A stretch of DNA of 64,000 nt from CBDBKE01 sp965218055 (GCA_965218055.1 CBDCKA010000002.1:434001-498000); one strand, 5' to 3'; shown: positions 23,771 to 32,894, numbered from the stretch's first letter. The notes: generated from the sequence alone by a model not told the origin. Made by a program: numbers and translations.

Positions 23771-24913
23771 GTGCCCGTGGATTCGTGGATTGTTGAAATG
23801 ACAGAGATGCCGAATTCCAGAGTTCGTTCGCATAAGGGAGATGGACGGATCATTGCTGCCGCCAGCTGGCCCGCCGCCAGCCGGGGCTTCTCCCTGATAG
23901 AGTTGATGGTCAGCATCCTGGTACTGAGCATCGTGATGGGAGCGCTGTTCCAGTTCATGAGTATGATGTCGCGACGCTACACCCAGGCCCAGCGCACCAG
24001 CGGGATCAGTCAGACGGGCAAGTCGGTTATGGAGCTGTTGACCATGGACGTCGGTCAGGCCGGTTATTATCCGGGAAGGAACACGACGACTTCGGCGGCC
24101 GTCACCACCGTCGGCGCCCAGAGCGTCACGCTCGCCGATACCACCGGGATTTTTCCGGGCAGCGTGATCATTGTAGACACCGGCATGAATCAGGAACCAG
24201 TCCCGCTGTCGGCTGTCACTCACAGCAGCAATACGGTCACCGGGCTTTTCCGACTGGATCATCTCACTGGGGTTCCGGTGCGACTCAGCGAGGTGCCGTA
24301 TCCGGAGGGAGTTCTGGCCCCGGTCAAGAGAGACGCTACTGGCAACCTTGTTGCTGACACTACGGGCTCCAACGCCACCACCTTGAAACTCATGGGAGAC
24401 TTCCGCGACGACGGCACGCTGCGCTACGTGGAATACCGCTACCGCTCCGCCACCAGCAGCGCCACCGCCTGTAGCACTCCGCCCTGCGCTCTGTGGCGGT
24501 CTGACTCCTGCGTGCCCGGCACGGCCACCGGTTGCACCATTACCACGCAGAATGCGGCAGTCAAGGTAGCCGACAACCTGATGAATACGGCGACGGCGGG
24601 TGTGTTCAGTTATTTCGTGCTGTGCCGCACCGGGACGCTCCCCACGCTCGCTTATGTCACGTACCTGAACTCCTCGTACACCACGGCAATTACCCCCTGT
24701 TCCTCGGTGGCCCACTTTTACGTGCTGGGGGTCCAAGCAAACCTGAACCTGCGCACGCAAGCCTCGGTGGAGCGCGGCTCCGGCGGACCGGTCACCATTG
24801 AAGTGCAGCAGACCATTGTGCCGCGCAACCTCCGGCATGCTCTGGAGGTCAGCCTGGACGGGCTTCAGCGTTGGGTGCCTGACAAGCCCACGACTGTTCC
24901 GCTGTCGCCATAG
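23771..24913 (+). CDS. Type IV pilus minor pilin, PilW-like
   Basis: 380 residues. Prepilin motif ASRGFSLIELMVSILVLSIV (Gly-Phe+1, Glu+5) after an unusually long 38-residue leader. Typical PilW features follow: MELLTMDVGQAGYYPG and paired Cys (ACSTPPCALWRSDSC). The GTG start at 23771 has AAGGGGG 6 bases upstream. The ATG at 23798 would give a shorter leader. The large Ser/Thr-rich domain fits a pilus tip subunit. It precedes the PilX-like gene by 13 bases. Confidence 0.85.
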   Translation: MPVDSWIVEMTEMPNSRVRSHKGDGRIIAAASWPAASRGFSLIELMVSILVLSIVMGALFQFMSMMSRRYTQAQRTSGISQTGKSVMELLTMDVGQAGYYPGRNTTTSAAVTTVGAQSVTLADTTGIFPGSVIIVDTGMNQEPVPLSAVTHSSNTVTGLFRLDHLTGVPVRLSEVPYPEGVLAPVKRDATGNLVADTTGSNATTLKLMGDFRDDGTLRYVEYRYRSATSSATACSTPPCALWRSDSCVPGTATGCTITTQNAAVKVADNLMNTATAGVFSYFVLCRTGTLPTLAYVTYLNSSYTTAITPCSSVAHFYVLGVQANLNLRTQASVERGSGGPVTIEVQQTIVPRNLRHALEVSLDGLQRWVPDKPTTVPLSP

Positions 24914-24926
24914 GAGGGGGAAGAAA

Positions 24927-25940
24927 ATGCACCGAACGCATCCACAACCTGGCACGACCGGCCCAGCTCGAAAGAAAAAAAACGAGCGCGGCATGGCCCT
25001 GATCTTTGCCCTGTTGGGTATCCTTCTGCTTTCCATGCTCGCAGCCGCGCTGCTGGTCGTGACCAGAGCGGACGCTCTTGCCACCTTCAACTATAAGAAC
25101 CAGATCCAGGGCAGCTATATTGCCATGGCCGGTGTGCATCGGACGGTAGACTGGTTCCGAGTTACGTACAGCCCGTGGCTGAACCCCACCACGGGGGGGA
25201 CTCCGGACGCGGCGACCAACCCGCCGGTCCTTCCCACCACCTACGGGGGTACCCCAAACGCACCTACTTTGAGCAGCAACCCTGTCGTGCTGGGCGATAG
25301 CGCCAACTTCCCCACCGTCTCTTCCAATACCATATCGACCGGTTTCAACACCATGCGCGGCGCCCTGAATACGATCTCGCTGGGCAACACCACCGGCGAC
25401 TTCACCATCAAAGACGTCACACTGCTGTCCCACGACCGCTTTAAGGCCTTCGACGGAATCACGGACCGCATCGTCGAGCGCTGGCAGCTTCGGGTGCAGG
25501 GCAGAATAAAAGACACGGGTAACAGAACGCTGGCGGTGGTGGAGGAGACCGCTGTCTTCCAGACGGCGCCGCTTCCCATATTCGGCAATGCCCTCCAAGG
25601 CCAGTGTTCGCTGACAATGGTTGGCAGCCTCACAGTCGATTCATTTGACTCGAGCAACGGACCTTACGGAGGCTCAAACCTGTTCACCGGACCGGACGCG
25701 GGCGCCTCGGTCGCCTCCAACTCTTTCACTGGCTCCTCGGGAAGCTCCGGCGTGATCAATGGCGACGTTTACTACGGCGCCACCCGCGGATGCCACCGCG
25801 GGGTGCACCAGCTCAGGCGAAAGCGTGACGGACAGTATCGTGCAAGGAGACATCGAAGAGTACCCCCCGATGCCGTTCCCGCCGATTGTTCCGACGTTTA
25901 CTACTGCGACTATGACCAAAGATTGTGCCATGAGCAGTAG
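24927..25940 (+). CDS. PilX-like pilus assembly protein, N-terminal part of a frameshifted gene
   Basis: From the ATG at 24927. Residues 1-60 fit a PilX N-terminal domain: basic ARKKKNERGMALIFALLGIL, hydrophobic helix, then TFNYKNQIQGSYIAMAGV. The family-like sequence runs to SSGVINGDVYYG at about 25778. After that the frame becomes Arg/His-rich nonsense and stops at 25940, while the correct continuation is one frame later. So this entry is truly coding only to about 25780. One extra base (or two missing) near 25777-25790 separates it from the next entry; the intact protein would have about 535 residues. Confidence 0.75.
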   Translation: MHRTHPQPGTTGPARKKKNERGMALIFALLGILLLSMLAAALLVVTRADALATFNYKNQIQGSYIAMAGVHRTVDWFRVTYSPWLNPTTGGTPDAATNPPVLPTTYGGTPNAPTLSSNPVVLGDSANFPTVSSNTISTGFNTMRGALNTISLGNTTGDFTIKDVTLLSHDRFKAFDGITDRIVERWQLRVQGRIKDTGNRTLAVVEETAVFQTAPLPIFGNALQGQCSLTMVGSLTVDSFDSSNGPYGGSNLFTGPDAGASVASNSFTGSSGSSGVINGDVYYGATRGCHRGVHQLRRKRDGQYRARRHRRVPPDAVPADCSDVYYCDYDQRLCHEQ

Positions 25941-26532
25941 CTTTGAGGTCAGTTCAAACTTATTCAGGTATACTCCAAATACTCCCAGCAGCAACAACAT
26001 GGGCAGCTGCGGCCTTACAGGCAGCCAAGTTTTGGAGCTGAGTGTTCCCGTCGTGGATGAGAGTGGTGGACCCGTCGCGCCGAACACCTTCTTCGTGGAA
26101 GGTCTCAGCGTAGGTTCCTCGAATAATTCGGTCAGGGTCACCAAGGGAACAACCAGCGCTCTGTGCTCGGGTTCCGACGCGGCGAGTGCTCGCTGCGCGA
26201 GAACATCTGTTTATGTAAGTACCCTTTTGAATTTGGGTGGTGGTGGCTTGCTTTCAGCAGTGGGAGGCAATTGTGATCCCACCCGCTTTGCCATTTACTA
26301 TACCGGCACGGCCAACGCCACGTTAGGGGGGAACAGCGGATTCTGTGGCACCATCTACGCTCCCAATGCGAGGGTGACTATACAGGGCAACACAGTAGTC
26401 CATGGGGCCATCAGCGCCAAGGAGGTAGTCACCGGAGGCGGCGTAGAAATCCACTATGACCTGGCACTGGCGCGGCTGAAAGTCATGGTCGCTCCGTTCC
26501 GAACCATCAATCAGAGCCGCGACGTATTCTGA
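25759..26532 (+). CDS. PilX-like pilus assembly protein, C-terminal part of the same frameshifted gene
   Basis: Coding continues here from about 25780 after the frameshift. The C-terminal third, GFCGTIYAPNARVTIQGNTV followed by HGAISAKEVVTGGGVEIHYD, is the beta-helix-like repeat typical of these proteins. Several cysteines are present (CTSSGE, MGSCGL, ALCSG, CARTS, GNCDP, GFCGT), probably disulphides of a surface domain. The ATG at 25759 lies within the coding region of the first part and is not a credible natural start. The stop at 26532 is 15 bases before the next gene. Confidence 0.75.
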   Translation: MATFTTAPPADATAGCTSSGESVTDSIVQGDIEEYPPMPFPPIVPTFTTATMTKDCAMSSSFEVSSNLFRYTPNTPSSNNMGSCGLTGSQVLELSVPVVDESGGPVAPNTFFVEGLSVGSSNNSVRVTKGTTSALCSGSDAASARCARTSVYVSTLLNLGGGGLLSAVGGNCDPTRFAIYYTGTANATLGGNSGFCGTIYAPNARVTIQGNTVVHGAISAKEVVTGGGVEIHYDLALARLKVMVAPFRTINQSRDVF

Positions 26533-26547
26533 TTTGTTGGGGAGCTT

Positions 26548-27126
26548 ATGAAACAGATTTGGATGACATTGGTTGTGGGCTTGATTCTGGCGCTGGGATC
26601 CAGCGGGCTGGAGGCTCAGCAGGCGCCCCCGGCGAAACGAACGACGGCCAAGAAGCGGCCCCGGAAAGCCAAGAAGGTTTGGACCAACGACGATTTCCCG
26701 GAACGCCCGGCGCCGAAGGCAGAGAAGGCAGAGAAGGCAGAGAAGAAGACGGAACCTTTGACCGAGGAAGAGAAAAAGGCCGCGGTGAATGAGAAGCTCG
26801 AGGAACTGGACGCTAGGAAAGCACGGGCGCAGGGCGATGTGGACTTGCTCCAGGAGCGACGTGAAGCGTTGCTGGCGGAAATCCGTGCCTTGGAAAAAAA
26901 GCTCGCTGCGGAGCCCGATCAGCGGAAGCAGCTGGCCATCAACGTGCAAGTCCAGGAAAAACGGAAGCAGCTTTTAATGGTGGATGACCAGCTCGGGCTG
27001 GACCGCTTCAAGGTGCAGAAAGTCCAGTACGAAAAAGAAGAACTGCTGGCGCCGTATGACACCGGCGATTACGGGGTTCCCCTAACCGCCAAGGAAAAAG
27101 CAGAACAGAAGAAACAAGGGCCTTAA
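26548..27126 (+). CDS. Secreted coiled-coil protein of unknown function
   Basis: 192 residues. Signal peptide MKQIWMTLVVGLILALGSSG with cleavage near EAQ-QA. A Lys/Pro/Arg-rich segment follows (KRTTAKKRPRKAKK) and a triplicated Lys-Ala-Glu unit (EKAEKAEKAEK, encoded by three tandem GCAGAGAAG copies). A long charged helix from about residue 70 to 160 is a probable coiled coil (NEKLEELDARKARAQGDVD, EALLAEIRALEKKLAA). GGGGAG precedes the ATG. Last gene of the pilin cluster by orientation; a periplasmic or outer-membrane-associated accessory is a guess. Confidence 0.7.
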   Translation: MKQIWMTLVVGLILALGSSGLEAQQAPPAKRTTAKKRPRKAKKVWTNDDFPERPAPKAEKAEKAEKKTEPLTEEEKKAAVNEKLEELDARKARAQGDVDLLQERREALLAEIRALEKKLAAEPDQRKQLAINVQVQEKRKQLLMVDDQLGLDRFKVQKVQYEKEELLAPYDTGDYGVPLTAKEKAEQKKQGP

Positions 27127-27196
27127 CCGACCCTTGCAAAACCCTAGCTATTTCACCACCAGGATCACCCAAGACACATCGGCAGGCCAGCCGGAA

Positions 27197-27514
27197 TCAG
27201 GGGCTGAAGGAAGCGCCGCAACCGCAGCTCTTCTGGGCGTTGGGATTTTCCAGCAGGAAGCGCTGCTCCATCAGCGTTTCCTTCCAGTCCAGGGTCAACC
27301 CTTTCAGGTAGAGCAAGCTTCTGGGGTCCACCAGGACCTTGGCCCCATCAAATTCAAAGGTGCGGTCCTTGGGGCCGGGCGCCTTCTCAAAGCGGATGAC
27401 GTAGGTAAGGCCCGAGCAGCCTCCCCCGCGGACTCCGAGGCGCAAGCCGGCCACCTGCTCCTGCTCCATCATCGTCCGTACCTTGCGGATGGCGCTGTCG
27501 GTCAGCTGAATCAT
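27197..27514 (-). CDS. A-type Fe-S carrier, HesB/IscA/ErpA family
   Basis: 105 residues from the ATG at 27514 (MIQLTDSAIRKV). The three cluster-binding cysteines of the family are visible: one in RGGGCSGLTYV and two in the C-terminal CGCG. Delivers assembled clusters to apo-enzymes. Last gene of the nine-gene Fe-S operon that starts at sufB. The upstream frame extends to 27568 but the added residues are not family-like. IscA, SufA and ErpA cannot be told apart from one sequence. Confidence 0.92.
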   Translation of the reverse strand: MIQLTDSAIRKVRTMMEQEQVAGLRLGVRGGGCSGLTYVIRFEKAPGPKDRTFEFDGAKVLVDPRSLLYLKGLTLDWKETLMEQRFLLENPNAQKSCGCGASFSP

Positions 27515-27618
27515 ATGCGTTCCCCTACCATTGTAACGCCGTCGCTGGTGCGTTGCATAGCCTGCCACAGCTTGCGGGTGACCGCACCCTGTGACGGCCG
27601 CGGCTCAGTAAAAAGCTC

Positions 27619-28839
27619 CTACAGCGATTTCGAGAAACCCATCCGTTCGGTTTCGTACAGTGGCGAAAGCTCGCGCAACTGGCGGACGACAGTGGCGACG
27701 CGCTCCACGACGAAGTCCACTTCTTCCTCGGTGTTGAAGCGGCCGAGGCCGAAGCGGAGCGAGGCCTGGGCCAGCTCTTCCTCCAACCCCAGCGCCCGCA
27801 GCACGTAGGAAGGCTCCCGGGAGGCCGACGTGCAGGCTGAGCCGCTGGAGACCGCGACGTCGTTCAGACCCATCAGCAGGGATTCGCCCTCCACATAGGC
27901 AAAGCTGAGATTGAGGTTGGCAGGCAGGCGTTCGGTCGGATGGCCATTCACATAGACTTCGTCCAGCCGGCCCAGGATTCCGTCGCGCAGCCGATCGCGC
28001 AGCGCCGCCAGCCGCCGGGCCTCCCGGGGCATCTCCTGCTGGGCCAGTTCACAGGCCCTGCCAAAGCCCACAATGCTGGGCACTGGCAGGGTGCCGGAGC
28101 GCAGGCCACGCTCGTGCCCGCCACCATCCAGGAGGGGGGCCAACTCCACGCGCCGATCGCGCCGCCGAACGTAGAGGGCGCCTACGCCTTTGGGCCCGTA
28201 TATCTTGTGAGCCGAGAGGGAGGCCAGGTCCACGTTCAGATGCTCCACGTCAAACGGCACCTTGCCAATCGCCTGCGTGGCGTCGCAGTGGAACAGCACT
28301 TCCCTGCCGTGCCTGTCGCGCCTCTCCTGACAGATACGCCCGATCTCGGCCAGCGGGTTGAGCACGCCGATTTCGTTGTTGGCGGCCATCAGCGTCACCA
28401 GAATGGTCCGGTCTCCGATGGCCCGCCGCACGTCGTTGGGGTCCACCTGGCCCAATTTGTCCACCGGCAGATAGGTCACCCGGAACCCTTCCTGCTCCAG
28501 GCGCTGGCAGCTATCCAGCACCGCCCGGTGCTCCGTCATGCAGGTGACGATATGATTGCCGCGTTCGCGGTGCCGCCAGGCCACACCCTTGATGGCCAGA
28601 TTGTCGCTTTCGGTGGCCCCGGAGGTGAAGATGATTTCTTTCGGGCTGCCGTGAATGAGCGCGGCCACCTGCTTGCGGGCGTCCTCCACCGCCTGCTCGG
28701 CTTCCCAGCCAAAGACGTGGTTGCGGCTGGCCGCGTTGCCGAACTTCTCCAGGAAGAAGGGCAACATGGCCTCCAACACCCGCGGGTCCACCGGGGTGGT
28801 GGCATGATGATCCATGTAGATCGGCAGCTTCACCGCCAT
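27619..28839 (-). CDS. iscS: Cysteine desulfurase, IscS/NifS type
   Basis: Class V aminotransferase fold, 406 residues. PLP Lys in SLSAHKIYGPKGVGALYVRR, and the PLP-phosphate motif SGATESDNLAIKG. The catalytic loop has the mobile Cys in SSGSACTSASREPSYVL, the group I (IscS/NifS) form, unlike the SufS-type gene upstream. It mobilises sulfur from cysteine. Second desulfurase of the operon, after the Rrf2 gene (72-base gap), so the locus combines ISC and SUF parts. The start MAVKLPIYMDHHATTP is typical. Whether it serves tRNA thiolation or cluster assembly cannot be decided. Confidence 0.93.
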   Translation of the reverse strand: MAVKLPIYMDHHATTPVDPRVLEAMLPFFLEKFGNAASRNHVFGWEAEQAVEDARKQVAALIHGSPKEIIFTSGATESDNLAIKGVAWRHRERGNHIVTCMTEHRAVLDSCQRLEQEGFRVTYLPVDKLGQVDPNDVRRAIGDRTILVTLMAANNEIGVLNPLAEIGRICQERRDRHGREVLFHCDATQAIGKVPFDVEHLNVDLASLSAHKIYGPKGVGALYVRRRDRRVELAPLLDGGGHERGLRSGTLPVPSIVGFGRACELAQQEMPREARRLAALRDRLRDGILGRLDEVYVNGHPTERLPANLNLSFAYVEGESLLMGLNDVAVSSGSACTSASREPSYVLRALGLEEELAQASLRFGLGRFNTEEEVDFVVERVATVVRQLRELSPLYETERMGFSKSL

Positions 28840-28910
28840 TTGCCCAAGCCTCCGGTCTCCAGTCTCAAGTCTCGAGCCTCACGCCTCGTGCTCACACTCT
28901 TTTACCGGAG

Positions 28911-29396
28911 TCAAAGGGGGCGCGGATAGTTCATCACCCCGGATACCTCGACCAGGTCCTTGACCCAGACGTCCATCGCCTGCTCGTTGCACAACAGAGC
29001 CTTCAGGGTGGTCTTGCTCAGCACCTGGTCGAGGACCAGTTGTACGGCGCTCCACAGCGAGCGGATGGAGCAATCCACCGAGTGCGTGCACACCTTCTCA
29101 GTGCCCGAGTGCTGTTCGCAAAAGCCCGGTTCAAAGAACCGTTCCCCAAGCACCGCCAGCGTCTGGCCCACGCTGATCTGCTCGGGCGGGCGGGACAGCG
29201 TATAGCCTCCCGTCTGGCCGCGCACGCTCGTAACCAGTCCGCCACGGCGCAGAATCCCCATGAGTTTGCCCACATAATGGTTGGAGATTCCCTCGGCCCG
29301 GCTGATCTCGGAAATCGTCAGGCTCCCCCCAGCCCCCAGACGCCCTATCTGGAGCAGGCAGCGCAGCCCGTATTCTTCCTGTGAACTCAATTTCAT
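28911..29396 (-). CDS. Rrf2-family transcriptional regulator (IscR/SufR-like)
   Basis: 161 residues. The winged helix-turn-helix at the N-terminus (MKLSSQEEYGLRCLLQIG, then EISRAEGISNHYVGKLMGIL) is typical of Rrf2. Three conserved-looking cysteines follow in EPGFCEQHSGTEKVCTHSVDCSIR, spaced C-x10-C-x5-C, which likely hold a cluster whose loss signals Fe-S demand. Further Cys at LLCNEQ. Located inside the operon it probably controls, between sufT and iscS. The palindrome AATCTTGAC-N6-GTCAAGATT at the sufB promoter is the candidate operator. Confidence 0.9.
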   Translation of the reverse strand: MKLSSQEEYGLRCLLQIGRLGAGGSLTISEISRAEGISNHYVGKLMGILRRGGLVTSVRGQTGGYTLSRPPEQISVGQTLAVLGERFFEPGFCEQHSGTEKVCTHSVDCSIRSLWSAVQLVLDQVLSKTTLKALLCNEQAMDVWVKDLVEVSGVMNYPRPL

Positions 29397-29443
29397 CGTA
29401 AAATCCTCCTACCGGACCGGATCGAAGCTTCCCATGAAGCCCC

Positions 29444-29764
29444 TCACATGAAACCAAGGTTAAGCTTGGCCCGTTCCGACATCTTGCTCTGGTCCCAGGG
29501 CGGGTCCCAAACCACCTCCACTTTGGCCCCGGTGACGCCGGGAACGGCCTTCAGCTTGGCCTCTACCTCCAGGGGCAGGGTGCCCGCCACCGGACAGGAG
29601 GGTGAGGTGAGGGTCATCTTGACGTTGACCTGCCCTGGGGGCTCTACCTTCACCTCGTAGATCAACCCCAGTTCGTAAATGTTGACTGGAATCTCCGGAT
29701 CGTAGCAGGTGGTCAACTGCTCGATCGCTTTCTCTTCGATGGCAATCAGTTCGTGAAATCCCAT
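29444..29764 (-). CDS. sufT: SufT / MIP18-family Fe-S assembly factor (DUF59)
   Basis: 106 residues from ATG at 29764 (MGFHELIAIEEKAIEQL). Family motifs: TCYDPEIPVNIYELGLIYEV and MTLTSPSCPVAGTLPLEVEA with the conserved Cys. SufT/PaaD-like proteins are needed for cluster insertion into specific apo-proteins. Located 5 bases after sufU and before the Rrf2 gene, in the usual suf order B-C-D-S-U-T. The C-terminal VVWDPPWDQSKMSERAKLNLG is conserved in the family. Confidence 0.9.
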   Translation of the reverse strand: MGFHELIAIEEKAIEQLTTCYDPEIPVNIYELGLIYEVKVEPPGQVNVKMTLTSPSCPVAGTLPLEVEAKLKAVPGVTGAKVEVVWDPPWDQSKMSERAKLNLGFM

Positions 29765-29769
29765 TGGAA

Positions 29770-30234
29770 TCACTCCGTGGAGGTGATTTCGCCGCTTCCC
29801 CGCAGCGCGGCGCGCAGGGTGTGCCAGGCCAGCGTGGCGCACTTGACGCGCACCGGATATTTCGAGACGCCGGAGAACACCGCCAGCTTGCCTAGTTCGG
29901 CTGCGGCAACGCCGTCCAGGTTTCCCTTGGTCACCAAGTGGTGGAACTGCCCAAACATGGTTTCGGCCTCCGCGCGGCTCTTGCCTTTCAGGCTCTCGGT
30001 CAGGATGGAAGCCGAAGCAGTCGAGATGGCGCATCCGGAGCCCTCAAAGCTGACGTCGCGCAGCCGATCGCCTTCCAGCTTCACGTAAATCCGGACCCGG
30101 TCGCCGCACAGCGGGTTATACCCCTCGGCATCGCCGGTGGCCCCTTCCAACTCCTTGAAGTTCCGCGGCCTGCGGCTGTGGTCCACGATGACCTCCCGGT
30201 AGAGGTCGTTCAGGTCCGGCAGCTCCTCTGGCAT
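29770..30234 (-). CDS. sufU: SufU, zinc-dependent sulfur acceptor / scaffold-like protein
   Basis: 154 residues, normal for SufU. The Zn/persulfide cysteines appear as GYNPLCGDRVRIYVK, FEGSGCAISTASASILTES and YPVRVKCATLAWHTLRAAL. SufU accepts persulfide from SufS. Its ATG overlaps the sufS stop (TAATG, one base shared), so the two are translationally coupled. SufU-type operons are typical of Gram-positives and several other phyla; the enterobacterial sulfur acceptor SufE is absent here. Confidence 0.94.
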   Translation of the reverse strand: MPEELPDLNDLYREVIVDHSRRPRNFKELEGATGDAEGYNPLCGDRVRIYVKLEGDRLRDVSFEGSGCAISTASASILTESLKGKSRAEAETMFGQFHHLVTKGNLDGVAAAELGKLAVFSGVSKYPVRVKCATLAWHTLRAALRGSGEITSTE

Positions 30235-31499
30235 TAACGGAATACCTCCTGCACCTTGCGGATGCCGGCTGCCAGCACGTCCAGCTCTTCCCGGGTGTTA
30301 TAGAAGGCCAGCGAGGCGCGGGTGGTGGCCGGAATGCCGAAGCGCTGCATTACCGGCTGGGCGCAATGATGGCCGGTGCGGACGGCTATGCCCTCGTAGT
30401 CCAGCACGGTTCCCGCGTCGTGAGGGTGGATCCCGTCGATGAGGAACGACAACACGCTGGCCTTCTCCCTCGCGGTGCCGATCAGCCGCACTCCCGGAAT
30501 CTGCTGGAGCGCCTGGGTGCCGTAGCCGAGCAGCTGGTGCTCGTAGGCCGCGACGTTCTCCAGCCCCACTTGGTTCAGATAGTCAACGGCTGCCCCCAGC
30601 CCGATGGTGGCGGCAATGTTGGGCGTGCCGGCCTCAAATTTGTAAGGCAGCGTGTTGTAGGTGGTTTTCTCAAAGGTGACCGAGCTGATCATGTCACCCC
30701 CACTCTGGTAAGGAGGCATGGCCTCCAGCCACCGAGCCTTGCCGTAGAGTACGCCGATGCCGGTGGGGCCGAACGCCTTGTGCCCGGAGAACGTGTAGAA
30801 GTCGCAATCCAGCGCCTGCACGTCCACCTTCAAGTGCGGCGCCGCCTGCGCTCCATCCACCATCACCGGCACATTCCAGCGGCGTGCCATCTCCATGATC
30901 CGCTGGAGCGGGTTGATGGTTCCCAGCGCATTGGACACGTGAGCCACCGACACCAACCGGGTGCGCTCATTCAGCAGCTTCTCGAACTCCTCCAGCAGCA
31001 GTTCCCCGTGGTCGTTGATGGGCGCCACCCGTAACGCCGCCCCTTTCTCTTGGCACAAGATTTGCCAGGGGACGATGTTGGAGTGGTGCTCCATGGCTGA
31101 GATGAGCACTTCATCACCGCGCTCGACCTGGCTCCGGCCGAAGCTGTGCGCCACCAGGTTGATGGCCTCTGTGGTGCCCCGCACGAAGATGATTTCCCGC
31201 TCCTCGGCGGCGTTCAGGAACTCCTTGACCTTGCGCCGGGTGTCCTCGAAGGCATCTGTGGCCCGTTCGCTGAGCCGGTGAATGCCGCGGTGGACGTTGG
31301 AACAGTTCTCGAGGTAGAAGCGGCGCTCGGTATCAATCACCACTTGCGGCTTCTGGCTGGTGGCCGCATTGTCCAGGTAGACCAGGGGCTTGCCGTGCAC
31401 TGTCTGCTTGAGGATCGGGAACTGCTCCCGAATCTTCTCCACGTCGAAGGCCGGCTCACGAGCGGTCGAACTCAACACGGGGCTGCCACCAGTGGGCAT
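30234..31499 (-). CDS. sufS: Cysteine desulfurase SufS
   Basis: 421 residues from the ATG at 31499, which is preceded by the strong ribosome-binding site GGAGGAG 8 bases upstream; a TTG at 31523 is less likely. PLP Lys in YTFSGHKAFGPTGIGVLYGK; catalytic Cys in VRTGHHCAQPVMQRFG, the SufS/CsdA form, and RGTTEAINLVAHSFG for PLP phosphate. Supplies persulfide sulfur to SufU and the SufBCD scaffold. Lies 36 bases after sufD and shares one base with sufU. Confidence 0.95.
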   Translation of the reverse strand: MPTGGSPVLSSTAREPAFDVEKIREQFPILKQTVHGKPLVYLDNAATSQKPQVVIDTERRFYLENCSNVHRGIHRLSERATDAFEDTRRKVKEFLNAAEEREIIFVRGTTEAINLVAHSFGRSQVERGDEVLISAMEHHSNIVPWQILCQEKGAALRVAPINDHGELLLEEFEKLLNERTRLVSVAHVSNALGTINPLQRIMEMARRWNVPVMVDGAQAAPHLKVDVQALDCDFYTFSGHKAFGPTGIGVLYGKARWLEAMPPYQSGGDMISSVTFEKTTYNTLPYKFEAGTPNIAATIGLGAAVDYLNQVGLENVAAYEHQLLGYGTQALQQIPGVRLIGTAREKASVLSFLIDGIHPHDAGTVLDYEGIAVRTGHHCAQPVMQRFGIPATTRASLAFYNTREELDVLAAGIRKVQEVFR

Positions 31500-31535
31500 T
31501 GTTTCAACTCCTCCGGGCTTCAATTCCTCCCGGCT

Positions 31536-32894
31536 TCAACTCTTCCGGCCCCCGGCCAGCTGCGCAAACAGCTCCCCCTCCACCCAGCCGCGCACGGCCT
31601 CCACCTTCATCTGACCCAACGGCTCGCTGGCGAAGGCGTAAGTGAGCAGGTCCCGGGCCGCCTGAAGGTCCATGCCGCGGGTGCGCAGGTAGAACAGGGC
31701 GTCCTGGTCAATCTGCCCGACGGTCGCCCCGTGGGTACAGCGCACGTCGTCGGCCCAGATCTCGAGCTGCGGCTTGGTATTGATCACCGCATCCTGTGAC
31801 AGCAGCAGGTTCCTGTTGCTCTGCTTGGCGTTGGTCTTCTGCGCGTCCTGCCGCACAATGATTCCACCGTTGAACACCCCGGTGGCTTTTCCATCCAGGA
31901 TGCCCTTGTAGATCTCGTGGCTGCTACAGTGGGGCCGGGCATGGTCCAGCGTGGTGTGGTTATCTACGTGCTGGCTGCCCGTGCCCAGGTATAGGCCGTT
32001 TAAGGTGCACTCTGCGCCCTCTCCGTCCAGTACCGCCGTCAGGTCGTTGCGAACCAGGGCGCCGCCCAACGAAACGTTTTGATTGCTAAAGACGCTGCTG
32101 CGCTCCAGGTGGACCTGCATCGTCGCCATATGGAAAGCTCGACGGCTTTCCTGCTGCAGTTTATAGTGTTCAACGACCGCGCTCTCGCCCACCGCGATCT
32201 CGGTGACCGCATTGGTGAAATAGGCGGCCTCGCCCAGCCCAACGTAGCTCTCAATCAAGGCCACCTGGCTCTCCCGGTCCGCCAGAATCAGGTTCCGCGG
32301 GTGGGACACCTGGGGGACCGCATTGCCGGTGGAAACAAACAGCAGATGGATCGGCTGCTCAACAACCAGGCCCGGGGGAATCCGGAGGAAGGCTCCCTGC
32401 TCCAGGAACGCAGTGTTGAGCGCGACAAACGGATGCCGGTCGTAAGCGGCATAGTGCGCCAGATGCTTCTCCAGCTCGCCGCTGCGGCCGGCCTCGCCCG
32501 CCAGGGCCTCAGCCAGGCTGGCAACCCGAACACCTTCCGGCAGCCCGGCGGTGGAAGACAGCTCGTGAGAGTAGACACCGTTGACAAACACCAGCCGCGC
32601 GAGGCTCAGTGCGGCCAGCGGCGAGCGCCCCAGCTTCCGGGCACTCAGCCCGGCCCGCTGCTCGGTGGCGGGCTGAAACGGAATCCGGACAAGCGGGGCA
32701 ACGTTGGTGTACTTCCACTCCTCCTGATGCGTGGTCGGGAAACCTAACTCGCCGAAGCGGGCAATCGCCTGGCGGCGAATTTGGTGAATCCAGGACCCCT
32801 CTACTGCGCCCAGCCGCTCCTCCAGTTGGGCGAAGCTGGCGAAGTAGGTCTCCTGATTCTCCTTGATCGCTTCGGCGCCGATGGTTGGGAACAC
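31536..32894 (-). CDS. sufD: Fe-S cluster assembly protein SufD
   Basis: 452 residues from the GTG at 32894. N-terminal helical region with EEWKYTNVAPL, then the right-handed beta-helix common to SufB/SufD, with DNHTTLDHARPHCSSHEIYKG and VFNGGIIVRQDAQKTNAKQSNRN, which are the family blocks. It forms a heterodimer with SufB on which the cluster is built. Eight bases from sufC. ATG is not available near the start; AAGGGGA precedes the GTG. Confidence 0.93.
   Translation of the reverse strand: MFPTIGAEAIKENQETYFASFAQLEERLGAVEGSWIHQIRRQAIARFGELGFPTTHQEEWKYTNVAPLVRIPFQPATEQRAGLSARKLGRSPLAALSLARLVFVNGVYSHELSSTAGLPEGVRVASLAEALAGEAGRSGELEKHLAHYAAYDRHPFVALNTAFLEQGAFLRIPPGLVVEQPIHLLFVSTGNAVPQVSHPRNLILADRESQVALIESYVGLGEAAYFTNAVTEIAVGESAVVEHYKLQQESRRAFHMATMQVHLERSSVFSNQNVSLGGALVRNDLTAVLDGEGAECTLNGLYLGTGSQHVDNHTTLDHARPHCSSHEIYKGILDGKATGVFNGGIIVRQDAQKTNAKQSNRNLLLSQDAVINTKPQLEIWADDVRCTHGATVGQIDQDALFYLRTRGMDLQAARDLLTYAFASEPLGQMKVEAVRGWVEGELFAQLAGGRKS

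Noticed and set aside
23738..25090. Long minus-strand open frame antisense to the PilW-like gene
   Set aside because: Lies opposite a well-supported pilin; low-complexity Arg/His/Gly-rich translation.
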